64,000 nt of DNA from Chryseobacterium sp. CH21 (GCF_004119445.1 NZ_QICI01000051.1:54799-118798), one strand, 5' to 3'; positions 6,322-15,916 are shown, numbered from the stretch's first letter. The notes: generated by a model not told the origin, from the letters alone. Numbers and translations are program-made.

Positions 6322-7782
6322 ATGAATAATCAGAACAACACAAATTCGGAAGTGGTAATTCCCTTTATAATAGTGCAGCCGGGATACGCCACAGGAGATA
6401 TGTTTGCTATTGCGGCAACCTTGATCAACAATCAACAATACCATGTATTAATATCTACAACGATGGATGAACATGAAAATGTGAGAGATCCGTATGACAA
6501 GAGTAAATCAATTAGAGAGTTCTACAGAAGCTCAGGAATAGAAGAATACAGGATACATACTCATAATGTGAATGAAGTGAGAGCTCCCGGATTGGCAAGT
6601 CAGCTGAAAATGGAAGCATTCAATATCATAAGAGAGCAATATAAAAATGATTTATCAAAAAGAGCATTTGAAAATAAATACTACAAGCCTGTAGGAGAGG
6701 GAACTCAGTATATCGCCAAAAATTTTTCTGAGGAAATGAGGAACCAATTAAAAGTTGCTTGGGAAATCAACGGAAGTCAGGATGATGCAATCAAAATATG
6801 GTTGGAAACACAGGGAATACCTACAAGCGGAAATAATTTACTGATTTTATGGTCCCGTTTCAGCGGAAAAGGCGGAGATATTCATATAGAACATGATACC
6901 AGTTATTGGGGAATTAAGCAGATTGTACACAGAGTGGCGGATATGTATGATGCCGTTATCATTACCGGAGATAAAGGATATGTGAAAGAAAGAGCAAAGA
7001 AATATGATGAAACAGCCAATGAGATTAATGTACACTATCAATCCAGAAAGGTATTCAATATTACAGAATTCTGGAAAGGAAACTCTCCTGCACTGGATGC
7101 CTGGGGAGGAAACACCCGTTTGGGGCAGTTCAAGCTTTATGATTATTTTCAGAGACACTTTCAGAATGTAAAACATCTTGGCTTCAGAAGTGGTAATCTG
7201 GAAGTAATGGCTATGCTGGGATATCAGGTTCGGTATATGGAAGAAGAAGGAAGTGAAAGTGGAGGCAGAATGACCACATGGTTCGATAACGGAAATGGTG
7301 AAACAGCACTAGGAGGGAGAGCAACCGGATATGAACGGCTTGTATTAACAGAACCTCCTACAAGATCCGGTAAATTTATTCAGTATCGGATCCAGGAAAT
7401 CAACAGAGAAACTAAGGAAAGAAAAGCCCCCTTAGAACAAAGAATTAAAGATTTGGAAAATAGCGGTCAAGCTGCGGATAGCCCAGATATCAATGATCTG
7501 AAGAAAGAGATAAAAATAATAGATAATGAGGGTGAAGCCAGAAAAAAAATATTTGCAGGTCCCGAAATGGCTCCCTTTCGTAAAGATCAAATTCCACCAA
7601 CCCCGATACTTAAAAAAGACAAAGAAAGGTTTTCAGAAGGTTTCAGCGAACTTGATATGAAGATTATTCTCCGTTATTTACAACCCTCAGACTGGGTAGA
7701 AAGAGAAACAGGATATCAACGTATTATCGGGCAACGAAATAAAAGCTATGAAAGATTATTAGAGAGCTCGGAAATAGGCTAG
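6322..7782 (+). CDS. 486-aa protein of unknown function, divergent from the R-body operon
   Basis: Not a family I can name with confidence. The first 120 residues have alternating hydrophobic strands and a Gly-rich turn (VVIPFIIVQPGYATGDMFAI), as in nucleotide- or nucleotide-sugar-binding Rossmann folds. The middle has LLILWSRFSGKGGDIHIEHD and DAVIITGDKGY, reminiscent of the C-terminal half of GT-B glycosyltransferases. A charged coiled-coil-like stretch (about 360-415) precedes the C-terminus. No signal peptide or membrane segment, so cytoplasmic. It is monocistronic, with a strong hairpin after it. Position beside the R-body operon makes a linked toxin, cargo or modifying enzyme thinkable, but nothing in the sequence proves it. 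Confidence 0.8.
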   Translation: MNNQNNTNSEVVIPFIIVQPGYATGDMFAIAATLINNQQYHVLISTTMDEHENVRDPYDKSKSIREFYRSSGIEEYRIHTHNVNEVRAPGLASQLKMEAFNIIREQYKNDLSKRAFENKYYKPVGEGTQYIAKNFSEEMRNQLKVAWEINGSQDDAIKIWLETQGIPTSGNNLLILWSRFSGKGGDIHIEHDTSYWGIKQIVHRVADMYDAVIITGDKGYVKERAKKYDETANEINVHYQSRKVFNITEFWKGNSPALDAWGGNTRLGQFKLYDYFQRHFQNVKHLGFRSGNLEVMAMLGYQVRYMEEEGSESGGRMTTWFDNGNGETALGGRATGYERLVLTEPPTRSGKFIQYRIQEINRETKERKAPLEQRIKDLENSGQAADSPDINDLKKEIKIIDNEGEARKKIFAGPEMAPFRKDQIPPTPILKKDKERFSEGFSELDMKIILRYLQPSDWVERETGYQRIIGQRNKSYERLLESSEIG

Positions 7783-7787
7783 AAATT

Positions 7788-7831
7788 CAATAGAACAGCA
7801 TTCTGCAACTGTACAGAATGCTGTTCTATTG
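7788..7831 (+). terminator. Long perfect hairpin after the 486-aa gene
   Basis: Two perfect 18-base arms (CAATAGAACAGCATTCTG and its complement, 7788-7805 / 7814-7831) with an 8-base loop, six bases after the stop codon. The following sequence is only moderately T-rich, so it may act as much in mRNA protection as in termination. Confidence 0.75.
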
Positions 7832-7885
7832 ATATTCCTATTAAAAACTGTAAATTAGCCAAGATAATTAATGGGAAGGCATACG

Positions 7886-8464
7886 ATGTCCAAATTAAAA
7901 GCCATAAGAGAACAAAAAAATCTGACTCAGGAAGAACTATCAGAGAAATCAAAAATTTCTGTGAGAACCATCCAACGTATAGAGTCCGGAACAGAACCTA
8001 AGGGACATACGTTAAGAACACTGGCGCAGGCTTTGGAAATCGAAGAATTTGAATTAACACAGACCCCGTTGCCGATCATTAATGAGCCAGATGAAGTTGA
8101 AACAAAAGTAGAAGAAGAGCCAATTTCCATTCCGGTCAATTATTCTTACATTAAAATCATTAACCTTTCATCATTATTATTTATCCTTTTACCTCCATTG
8201 AATATTCTCGTTCCATTGTTGCTGATGTTTACCATGAAACAGAAAAATGATCTCGTAAGACAAATAATCTCGGTTCAGATGATCTGGACAGTAATGGCTC
8301 CTATTATCTTCATCATCGGGATCTTTTTAAAGCTCGGAAGACCGTTTACACTGATCCTTATGGCCCTGATTGTTCTCTCCAATGTGTTTATTATTATCCG
8401 GAATGCTGCCGAAATAGACAGGAATAAGAAATTGTATTTCTATCTGAAATTCAGCATGATATAA
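7886..8464 (+). CDS. XRE-family regulator with C-terminal membrane domain
   Basis: About 192 aa. The N-terminal Cro/C1-type helix-turn-helix (residues 1-60) has NLTQEELSEKSKISVRTIQR and a following IESG turn. After an acidic linker come three hydrophobic segments (from about LSSLLFILLPPLNILVPLLL onward) like the DUF4870-type membrane domain, so the regulator is probably tethered to the inner membrane. I prefer the ATG at 7886 (MSKLKAIREQ) over the in-frame ATG at 7871, because it starts directly at the HTH. Targets are unknown. Confidence 0.85.
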   Translation: MSKLKAIREQKNLTQEELSEKSKISVRTIQRIESGTEPKGHTLRTLAQALEIEEFELTQTPLPIINEPDEVETKVEEEPISIPVNYSYIKIINLSSLLFILLPPLNILVPLLLMFTMKQKNDLVRQIISVQMIWTVMAPIIFIIGIFLKLGRPFTLILMALIVLSNVFIIIRNAAEIDRNKKLYFYLKFSMI

Positions 8465-8550
8465 AGTATGTCAGGACTTTGTCGGGTTTTTGTCGGGTTC
8501 ATTTTTAATCAAAAAACGATTGAAAAGATAATCTTTGTCAAAAAAATAAC

Positions 8551-10038
8551 AATGGCAAAGTTGATTCAGATTATTCTTCCTCTCTGTACTTTATTCTTTA
8601 GCATAGCACAGGCACAAATAAAAGATACAGATCCTCTTTACAAAACAGTGATGTCCAAAGACAGTCTGTTTTTTTCCAAAGGTTACAATACCTGCAACAT
8701 CAGTCAGATGGAAAGTATGCTAAGCGATACTTTTGAATTTATCATGATAAAGGCGGCTATGAAGACAGAAAGCAATTTATAAATGATTTTAAAACCGGAT
8801 TGTGCAAATCTCCGGAAACCTATCAGCTGAAGAGAGTTCTGGTGGGGAAAAGCACGGAAATTTATCCCATGTATAAAGATGGAAAGATCTATGCTGCTAT
8901 TCAGAATGGAGATCACCTGTTTTATGAAAAAGCAGTAAATCAGGCTGAAAAATTAGTCGGGGAAGCAAAGTTCACTCACCTTTGGATGTTAGAAGACGCT
9001 GAGTGGAAGCTTAAAAATTCATTAAGTTTTAATCATCATCCAAAGCAGACTACTGATAGTGAAACTATGTTTGATAATGATCAGTCGATGGAAAGCTGGC
9101 TGAAAGAAAATAAAATTCCTGCTCTGGGATTAGGAATTATTGAAGGAGGAAAGCTGAAGCAGATAAAAGTTTTTGGTGAAATAAAAAAAGGAACTTCAGC
9201 ACCTCCTGATGCCTTATTTAATGTGGCATCTCTCACTAAACCAATTACAGCAATGGTAGCCTTACGTCTGATAAGCTTAGGAAAATGGAAACTGGATGAA
9301 CCATTAGATGCTTACTGGACAGATCCTGATATCATCAACGATCCAAGACATCAGAAACTGACAACAAGGATTATTCTGAGCCATCAGACCGGTTTTCCCA
9401 ACTGGAGATGGATGAGTACTGACAAAAAACTGAACTTTCAATTTGATCCCGGTACAAAATATCAATATTCCGGAGAAGGATTTGAATACCTTCGGAAAGC
9501 GCTCGAAAAGAAGTTTGGAAAATCGTTGGATCAACTCGCTAAAGAATTGATTTTTAAACCTCTCAAGATGAGGGATACAAACTATATTTGGGATCAAACT
9601 ACTGATGAGGCAAGATTTGTAACAGGATATAACGAAAAAGGAGAGGCTTACCCTGTAGAAAAAATCAAAACGGCTAATGCTGCCGATGATCTGCATACCA
9701 CGGTAGAAGAGTATGGAAATTTTATGGTCAATGTGATGAAAGGAAAAAATCTGAAGCCTGAAATTTTTAAAGAAATGATCAAAAAGCAGATAAAGGTTAA
9801 AGAAAATAAATATTTCGGGTTAGGCTTTGAATTTTATGATCTTGGAAATGGTGAATATGCATTATCTCATGGTGGAGCAGATCAGGGAACAAGATGTATT
9901 ACGATCGTACTGCCTAATTCAGGAAAGGGAATTGTAATCTTTACCAATGTGGATGACGGATATAAAGTTTATGAAAAGCTCGTACTTCATTATCTGGGTG
10001 AAGAAGGAAAAAAGATTGTAGAGATAGAAACCAGATAA
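8551..10038 (+). pseudogene. Secreted beta-lactamase-type serine hydrolase, frameshifted
   Basis: A signal peptide (MAKLIQIILPLCTLFFSIAQAQ) leads a DUF4440/NTF2-like domain, then a class C beta-lactamase-type serine hydrolase. The hydrolase has the SxxK motif as SLTK (in FNVASLTKPITAM), a YSG in place of YxN (KYQYSGEGFEYL) and a C-terminal SHGGADQG. Between 8738 and 8741 the frame slips: one extra T in GAATTT joins SDTFEF to YHDKGGYEDRKQF and restores one protein of about 495 aa. All downstream catalytic motifs are intact, so an assembly indel is more likely than decay. The family includes penicillin-binding-type esterases and D-aminopeptidases; no specific substrate can be given. Confidence 0.8.
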
Positions 10039-10126
10039 CTGCTTATGCAATGAAAATCTTTGTATATTCGGGTTATTGATCTGGAAATAAATACAATAGA
10101 TGTGTTTGTTTCCAGGATACCCTATT

Positions 10127-10558
10127 ATGAACCGAAATAAAAAGAAAGCTATGTGGCAATATTATCTCATCCTTGGAGCAGGAGTCATTCTGTTTGCAGC
10201 AGCATTGCTGAGCCTCAGAAATACCCTCACATTCTTAAAAACTGCAGAAAAGGCAACGGCAACCGTTACTTCATTGAGGGAATACAAGGACTCAGACGGA
10301 ACCGTATTTAGTCCTCTCTTTACCTTCCAGACCCGGAATAATATTGAATATACTTATGAACTGCCGGAAGGTACCAATCCTTCAGCCTGGTCAGTAGGAG
10401 AGACAGAAACTGTGATTTATAATCCTGATGATCCGTCTTCCGTAAGTCTGTATACCTATTTCAGAATCTTTGTTTGGCCTTTGATACTGACTTCAATAGC
10501 ACTGCCATTATTGGTAGTAGGAGGAGGTTATTTTATTGCCAACCAGTTTTTAAAATAA
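10127..10558 (+). CDS. DUF3592 membrane protein
   Basis: About 143 aa. One membrane segment near the N-terminus (YYLILGAGVILFAAALLSL) and one at the C-terminus (IFVWPLILTSIALPLLVVGG) flank a soluble extracytoplasmic domain with the DUF3592 pattern: A-TVTSLRE, FSPLFTFQT, and VGETETVIYNPDDPSS. The function of the family is not known. I take the ATG at 10127 (MNRNKKKAMW) rather than 10100, as it gives a normal basic N-terminus before the first membrane helix. It converges on the next gene with only 17 bases between them. Confidence 0.8.
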   Translation: MNRNKKKAMWQYYLILGAGVILFAAALLSLRNTLTFLKTAEKATATVTSLREYKDSDGTVFSPLFTFQTRNNIEYTYELPEGTNPSAWSVGETETVIYNPDDPSSVSLYTYFRIFVWPLILTSIALPLLVVGGGYFIANQFLK

Positions 10559-10575
10559 CCTGCCCCTCTGTATTT

Positions 10576-11121
10576 TTATTTTACTTTTTCAAGGAGATAT
10601 AATTTAGCTCCCGAAAATGCCAGTTTAGGTATCAGGTTTCCTTCCAGAACCATCGTCTTATTATTCACATCAATCACAGAAATATAATTGTTGGAATTGT
10701 ATTCTATATAATTTTCCTTTTCTTTTGTTGATGGATTTTTCCCGAACTCCATAGAATATTTTACCCAGTCTTCATCCTGTGTACTGCAGTGTACAGGCTT
10801 GAATTTGGACTTTTTCGCCTTGAAAACGATCTGATCAAAACCTTCCGTACATTCTGAAGTAAAAGAACCATCCGGATTCTGATCTTTAGAAAAATCTTCA
10901 AAAGAACCACGGTATACTCCCACTACTTTCCAGGTGCCATCCACACGGTCTTCATCTATCTTTCCTTTTGCTTTGCTTACCGCCCAGCTGATTCCGTTTA
11001 CCGTTCCTTTTACTGCTTTATAGCTTAAGCTTACAGCTCCCGATACTACTTTGGTAGCCGTTCTTACCACACATGAATTGAGAACAAGGAGAGCCGAGGC
11101 CAGAAATAGCATTTTCTTCAT
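10576..11121 (-). CDS. Putative lipoprotein of unknown function
   Basis: 181 aa. The N-terminus is a lipoprotein signal with a lipobox (MKKMLFLASALLVLNSC, Cys17 as the lipidation site). The mature part has a helical section (SGAVSLSYKAVKGTVNGISW) and then a lipocalin-like beta domain beginning DGTWKVVGVYRGSFEDF, like many small Bacteroidetes lipoproteins. I see no catalytic motif and do not recognise the family. It ends facing the DUF3592 gene. Confidence 0.75.
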   Translation of the reverse strand: MKKMLFLASALLVLNSCVVRTATKVVSGAVSLSYKAVKGTVNGISWAVSKAKGKIDEDRVDGTWKVVGVYRGSFEDFSKDQNPDGSFTSECTEGFDQIVFKAKKSKFKPVHCSTQDEDWVKYSMEFGKNPSTKEKENYIEYNSNNYISVIDVNNKTMVLEGNLIPKLAFSGAKLYLLEKVK

Positions 11122-11183
11122 TTTGTCAAATTTTTTAAGGTACGAAGATACTATTTTTGAAAAAACTGATTGGTTTCACAGAA

Positions 11184-12749
11184 CTATTTATCAAAATAAT
11201 GGGTAAGATCAGAGATACTTTTGATATGAAGTTCTTCAGCCTGCTTTTTCCGCATCATCAGGGCATAGGCATTGTTAAACCCCAACGGTTTCAGCCATTG
11301 AATGCCATAGTGTTTTTTAAACTCTGAATTCACATACTGATAGGTTGTAGCAGGACTTTTGGAAACATTTCTTATGGTCTCTTCAGTAGGCTTTAAAAGT
11401 ACCAGAAGTCCGGTTCCCGTATATTCAGGATAAAAATCGATGGCATCATTTGTTAAGGCATCAAAACATATTTTTGTTCCTCCTAACCCTGTTTTCGTTT
11501 CCACTTTATAATCTGTATATCCCTCAATAAGCATCGTATACATTTCTGCAAGAATATATTGTTCACCAAAGATTTTTGAACCAATTCTGACAGTTCCTGA
11601 ATTTCCTTTTCTGGAACTTTTATACAGATTATTTCTGATGAGAAAATCCTTTGCAATCTTTTCAGGAGTCTGATGAAGATGATCAGCTCTGTAATTCAAG
11701 TCTGTCATAATAGAATCTGTGAACTTTCCGGCCAATAGGTTTAAGGTTTTCTCCAGTTCCGGAAATTTTTTCAACGTTTTGGTCTTGATAATGGGAGCTG
11801 CATAATAAGGTGGAAATATTTTTTTATCATCATCCAGTACATACAAATCATACGCTTTTATTCTGCCGTCTGTAGAATATCCGCTGATCAGATCCAGCTC
11901 CTTCTCATAAGCAGCCTTATACATAATCGCATCACTTACCACAAGAGGATTTACATTAAGTCCATATACCGAACGAAGGCCGATATCCCCATCCTGTCGT
12001 CCCATAAATTCCGGTGTGAAACCAGCTTTAATCTTTTGGTGTGACACAAAAGTCAGAAGATATCCAATGCCCAGAATAATAAGAATAACGGGAAGAATAT
12101 ATTTTAGTTTTTGAAAGAATTGATAACCCGATTTCTGGATGATGGCAATAACCTGATCAAGAAAAACAGCCAATAATGCTGCCGGAATAGCTCCAGTCAG
12201 AATCATATTCGTATTGTTAAGCGAAATTCCTCCGAAGATAAACTCTCCCAAACCACCCGCTGCCACAAAAGAGGCCAGCGTAGCCACTCCTACATTAATA
12301 ACCGCAGCGGTTCTGATACCGGCAATGATCACCGGCATGGCCAAAGGAAGTTTCACCTTAAAAAGAAGCTGGCTTCTGTTCATTCCCATGGCTTTGGCTG
12401 CCTCAATGACTGCCGGATCTACCCCAGTAATTCCGGTATAGGTATTTCGGATAATAGGAAGAAGAGCGTAGATCAATAAAGCTGCAATGGCTGGCTTCGG
12501 GCCAATGCCGAAAACAGGAATCATAAATCCCAGCAATGCAATACTCGGAATGGTCTGTAAAATACCTGCGATGCCCAGCACCGGACTGGAAAGCTTCTTT
12601 TTTCTGGAAATCAGTATTCCTAAAGGTACTCCAACAATAATTGCCAGAAGCAGAGACAAAAAGGTAAGCCCAAGATGCTGAATGATCTGGGTGGTCAGTT
12701 TTTCGTGCTGTTCAGCAATAAATTGCCAGAGACTCTGTTGCTGCGTCAT
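11184..12749 (-). CDS. ABC permease fused to a circularly permuted quaternary-amine-type binding domain (EgtU/OpuB-like)
   Basis: 521 aa. Residues 20-235 are a BPD-transport permease with five or six membrane helices and the coupling loop EAAKAMGMNRSQLLF. Residues 241-521 are a substrate-binding domain of the OpuBC/OsmF/EgtU family, but in swapped order. The half that is normally C-terminal (GFTPEFMGRQDGDIGL ... YSTDGRIKAYDL ... FPPYYAAPI) comes first at 241-373. The half that is normally N-terminal (VRIGSKIFGEQYILAEMY ... ICFDALTN ... DFYPEYTGTGLL) follows at 385-521. It overlaps the ATPase gene by 4 bases. Being in one operon with egtD and egtB, it is most simply an importer of ergothioneine, hercynine or another trimethylated amine; glycine betaine/choline remain possible. 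Confidence 0.85.
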   Translation of the reverse strand: MTQQQSLWQFIAEQHEKLTTQIIQHLGLTFLSLLLAIIVGVPLGILISRKKKLSSPVLGIAGILQTIPSIALLGFMIPVFGIGPKPAIAALLIYALLPIIRNTYTGITGVDPAVIEAAKAMGMNRSQLLFKVKLPLAMPVIIAGIRTAAVINVGVATLASFVAAGGLGEFIFGGISLNNTNMILTGAIPAALLAVFLDQVIAIIQKSGYQFFQKLKYILPVILIILGIGYLLTFVSHQKIKAGFTPEFMGRQDGDIGLRSVYGLNVNPLVVSDAIMYKAAYEKELDLISGYSTDGRIKAYDLYVLDDDKKIFPPYYAAPIIKTKTLKKFPELEKTLNLLAGKFTDSIMTDLNYRADHLHQTPEKIAKDFLIRNNLYKSSRKGNSGTVRIGSKIFGEQYILAEMYTMLIEGYTDYKVETKTGLGGTKICFDALTNDAIDFYPEYTGTGLLVLLKPTEETIRNVSKSPATTYQYVNSEFKKHYGIQWLKPLGFNNAYALMMRKKQAEELHIKSISDLTHYFDK

Positions 12750-13666
12750 ACCATCTGTGATTTTCTATAATGGTTAAATGCTCTCACCACTTCCTCATAA
12801 ACTTCAGCATTTTGATGGTCAGAACTCAATTGTTGTAAAATATCCCACACACTTGTATTGTCTTTGCCGTCTGGGGTGGAGTAGGAGTTTTCCGAAGTGA
12901 GAAAAGGACTGATATGATGGAGAGCTGTTACTTTATATTCCAATAAAAGTCGGTTTTCAGCAAAAAAATCACGGACAAAATCGGTTGCAGGATGGTAAAG
13001 TATTTCTTTTGGGGTACCATTCTGTACAATTTTTCCCTGATCCATCAGACAAATCCGATGGCCCAGTTCAAAAGCTTCCTGTACATCGTGGGTAACCAAT
13101 ATGATGGTTTTACTTTTAAGCTCTTCCAGCGATTTAAATTCCGAATGAATATCAGCCTTGGTAATCGTATCAAGCGCTCCGAAAGGTTCATCCATTAGCA
13201 AAACGGGATTATCTGCAATCAATGCCCTTGCAATACCCACACGCTGCTGCTGTCCGCCGCTTAACTCGTGGGGAAATCGGGAAAGAACTTCTTCAGAAAG
13301 GTGAAGTTTAGCCAAAAGCTCATGCGTTTTTCTTTCAGTTTTCTTTTTGTCCCATTTCAATAGTTCAGGAACTACCGCAATATTCTGCTGAATTGTATAG
13401 TGGGGAAATAATCCGGAATGCTGCATGACAAAGCCAATTCCCATCCTCAGTTCCTCGGGTTTCCCATCACGGATGTTTTTACCATCTATGAAGATATTTC
13501 CGGAGTCTGCTTCTATGAGACGGTTGATCATCTTAAGCGTAGTGGTTTTCCCACACCCGCTGGTTCCTAAAAGAACAAGGATTTCCTGATCAAGTGCCTG
13601 AAAAGAAATTTGATCTACCGCTTTTTTTCCGTTAAAACTCTTTGAGATTGATTCTACTGCGATCAT
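12746..13666 (-). CDS. ABC transporter ATP-binding protein (OpuA/EgtV-like)
   Basis: About 306 aa. A complete nucleotide-binding domain: Walker A GTSGCGKTTTLK, signature LSGGQQQRVGIARAL, Walker B VLLMDEPFGALD, and switch His in ILVTHDVQEAFEL. A C-terminal extension (about 240-306) is shorter than the tandem CBS pair of classical ProV/OpuAA. The ATG at 13666 (MIAVESISKSF) lies 10 bases after the egtB stop and fits the conserved domain start; an upstream in-frame start at 13687 would overlap egtB. It energises the fused permease/binding protein encoded next, with which it overlaps by 4 bases. Confidence 0.9.
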   Translation of the reverse strand: MIAVESISKSFNGKKAVDQISFQALDQEILVLLGTSGCGKTTTLKMINRLIEADSGNIFIDGKNIRDGKPEELRMGIGFVMQHSGLFPHYTIQQNIAVVPELLKWDKKKTERKTHELLAKLHLSEEVLSRFPHELSGGQQQRVGIARALIADNPVLLMDEPFGALDTITKADIHSEFKSLEELKSKTIILVTHDVQEAFELGHRICLMDQGKIVQNGTPKEILYHPATDFVRDFFAENRLLLEYKVTALHHISPFLTSENSYSTPDGKDNTSVWDILQQLSSDHQNAEVYEEVVRAFNHYRKSQMV

Positions 13667-13676
13667 CGGTAAAAAA

Positions 13677-14846
13677 TTACTGAGCAAGTCTGATTCCTGT
13701 GAACTGCCATTTTAAACTGGGCTGAAAAAAATTACGGTAGGTATTTCTGCTGTGTCCCGGAGGAGTAGCTTCCGAAGCACCTCTTAAAACCATCTGATTG
13801 ATCATAAACTTTCCGTTGTATTCCCCTACAGCGCCTGCTTCTTTCTTAAAATGAGGATAAGGCAGATAAGCAGAATTCGTCCATTCCCAGCGTGTTCCCC
13901 AGTCAAAATAATCTGAAGCCGTTTCCCATTCTTCTTCAGTGGGCAGACGCATTCCTTTCCAGGAGGCAAAAGCAGAGGCTTCATAGAAATTGATGTGGCA
14001 CAATGGAGCATTCGGGTCTATTTCCTGTAATCCTTTGAGTGTGTAATGCATCCATTGGTCTTCAATATAATGCCAGTACAATGGAGATTTTGCGGAATTC
14101 TGTTTCACCCAGTCCCATCCTTCAGCATGCCAGTGTCTGAAATCTTCATAGCCGCCTGCTTTCATAAATTCCAAATATTCATTATTTGTGACAAGCTGAC
14201 TGGCAATCTCAAAGTCAGGGAGATATACTTTATGCCTTCCTAATTCATTATCAAAGCAAAATCCTTCTCCTTTAAATCCAATTTCATAGACCCCTTCAGA
14301 AAACCTAAGCATTTCTGGATTTCCGGAATTGTTTTGGATTGACTTTTCTTTTGTATAAGCCGGGAAAAGCGGATTATGTCCTAAAATATATTTAATGTCA
14401 GTGATTAATAATTCCTGGTGCTGCTGTTCATGATTAAGCCCCAGTTCCAAAAGAGGTTCAAGATCTTCGGTCAGGAATGAGCTTTGAAGAAATGCTTCCA
14501 TATGCTCATCTACATATTTTCGATATTGATATACATCCGAAACAGAAGGGCGGCTGAGATTTCCACGGTCTGTCCGGATGACCCGTGCCCCGATCGTCTC
14601 ATAGTAACTGTTGAAAACAAAATTATACTGAGGATCAAAAACCTTATAATCCGGAAAATGTGGAGAAAGAATGAAAGCCTCAAAAAACCAGGTTGTATGA
14701 CCAAGATGCCATTTCGGAGGACTTACATCTACAATGGGCTGTACCACATAATCTTCTATTTCCAGCGGAGCACAGATTTCTTCAGAACGTCTGCGGATGT
14801 CCTTATACTTTTTAGTCATATTTTTTGTGGTGATCTCTGGTGTCAT
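13677..14846 (-). CDS. egtB: Ergothioneine biosynthesis sulfoxide synthase EgtB
   Basis: 389 aa. An N-terminal DinB-like helical domain carries the three iron-ligand histidines: His50 in HLGHTTWFFEAF, and His139/His143 in GLNHEQQHQELL. The C-terminal FGE-sulfatase/C-type-lectin-like domain has MRLPTEEEWE and RGASEATPPGHSRNTYRNFF. EgtB is the iron-dependent oxidase that joins a thiol (Cys or gamma-Glu-Cys) to hercynine. It follows egtD directly, so the two central steps from histidine to ergothioneine are encoded here. No egtA, egtC or egtE is next to it, as in many non-actinobacterial egtBD pairs. An ovothiol-like or selenium route cannot be excluded from sequence. Confidence 0.92.
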   Translation of the reverse strand: MTPEITTKNMTKKYKDIRRRSEEICAPLEIEDYVVQPIVDVSPPKWHLGHTTWFFEAFILSPHFPDYKVFDPQYNFVFNSYYETIGARVIRTDRGNLSRPSVSDVYQYRKYVDEHMEAFLQSSFLTEDLEPLLELGLNHEQQHQELLITDIKYILGHNPLFPAYTKEKSIQNNSGNPEMLRFSEGVYEIGFKGEGFCFDNELGRHKVYLPDFEIASQLVTNNEYLEFMKAGGYEDFRHWHAEGWDWVKQNSAKSPLYWHYIEDQWMHYTLKGLQEIDPNAPLCHINFYEASAFASWKGMRLPTEEEWETASDYFDWGTRWEWTNSAYLPYPHFKKEAGAVGEYNGKFMINQMVLRGASEATPPGHSRNTYRNFFQPSLKWQFTGIRLAQ

Positions 14847-14932
14847 GTCTTTTAGTTTTTAAGGATTGATGTTCAATGAAAGAAGCATGATTGTATTTTT
14901 TCACTTTTGCAGATATGCTGTATAGCCTCTTT

Positions 14933-15916
14933 TTATTTTACCTGCCAAATTGAATCTACAAACCATTTTTTAGAATCTTTGATCTCTCCTGTGATGGTAA
15001 AACCTGATTTTTCACCCAATTCTCTGATCCTTTCAGGAGAGAATTTCTGTGAAATTTCCATGTCGATAAGTTCATTTTCTTCAAAATAAATCTTGGTATT
15101 GCCAATGGTCACATCCTGAATGATAAGGCTTATCAGAAAGCTTCTGCATGCTCCCGTAACAGGATCATAAGTCTGGTAATGTTGAAATTGTTTCACATCA
15201 AAATTACCACCCAGTTCATTGTTGATACGGGTCAGAAGATTAAGATTAAAAGAAGCGGTAATTCCTTCTTTATCATTATATGCATCCAGAATAATGTGCG
15301 GATTTTTCTTAAGGTCAAATCCTACCAATACACGATCGTTCTGTGATAGATTGCTATTCAGATGCAGACAGAAATCTTCAGCTTCTTCCGGCGTCATATT
15401 CCCGATATTGCTTCCTAAAAATAAAACCACTTTTCTCCGGTCTGATAATGAAGCTGCCTTTTGAAGCATTTCAAAATAATCCCCTTCCAGACAGGTAATT
15501 TTCATTTCCGGAAACTGGGTATTTAGTTTTTTGTGGAGGATGGAAAGGATATTTCCTGAGATATCAATCGGCATATAAGTAAAGTTAATCCCTTTCCTGA
15601 TCAGCTGTTCCAGTAAATAGGTTGATTTCATGGCGTCTCCCGCACCTAATTCAATCAGGTCAAAAGATTCGTCTCCGGGAATAAGCAGATCAATCAATTC
15701 ATCTGTTTTATTTTTGAAAATATCCAGTTCACAACGGGTCAGATAATAAGTAGGCATGGCCATGATTTTCTGAAAAAGATGATCGCCGATCTTATCGTAG
15801 AAATATTTTGAAGATAATTTTTTAGGTGTATTCTTTAGTCCGTTCAAAACATCTGAACGGAAATGGTCAACAGCATTCTTTTCACTCTTAGAGTGGGGGT
15901 CTAACTGTACATTCAT
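14933..15916 (-). CDS. egtD: L-histidine N-alpha-methyltransferase EgtD
   Basis: 327 aa, the usual length of the family. It is a SAM-dependent methyltransferase with the glycine-rich motif LIELGAGDAMKSTYLL and the EgtD-typical LFLGSNIGNMTPEEAE and LVGFDLKKNP. The N-terminal KNTPKKLSSKYFYDKIGDHL is also characteristic. It converts histidine to hercynine (trimethyl-histidine), the substrate of EgtB. It is first in the operon egtD-egtB-ATPase-permease. The upstream gap (15917-16232) presumably holds the promoter. Confidence 0.93.
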   Translation of the reverse strand: MNVQLDPHSKSEKNAVDHFRSDVLNGLKNTPKKLSSKYFYDKIGDHLFQKIMAMPTYYLTRCELDIFKNKTDELIDLLIPGDESFDLIELGAGDAMKSTYLLEQLIRKGINFTYMPIDISGNILSILHKKLNTQFPEMKITCLEGDYFEMLQKAASLSDRRKVVLFLGSNIGNMTPEEAEDFCLHLNSNLSQNDRVLVGFDLKKNPHIILDAYNDKEGITASFNLNLLTRINNELGGNFDVKQFQHYQTYDPVTGACRSFLISLIIQDVTIGNTKIYFEENELIDMEISQKFSPERIRELGEKSGFTITGEIKDSKKWFVDSIWQVK

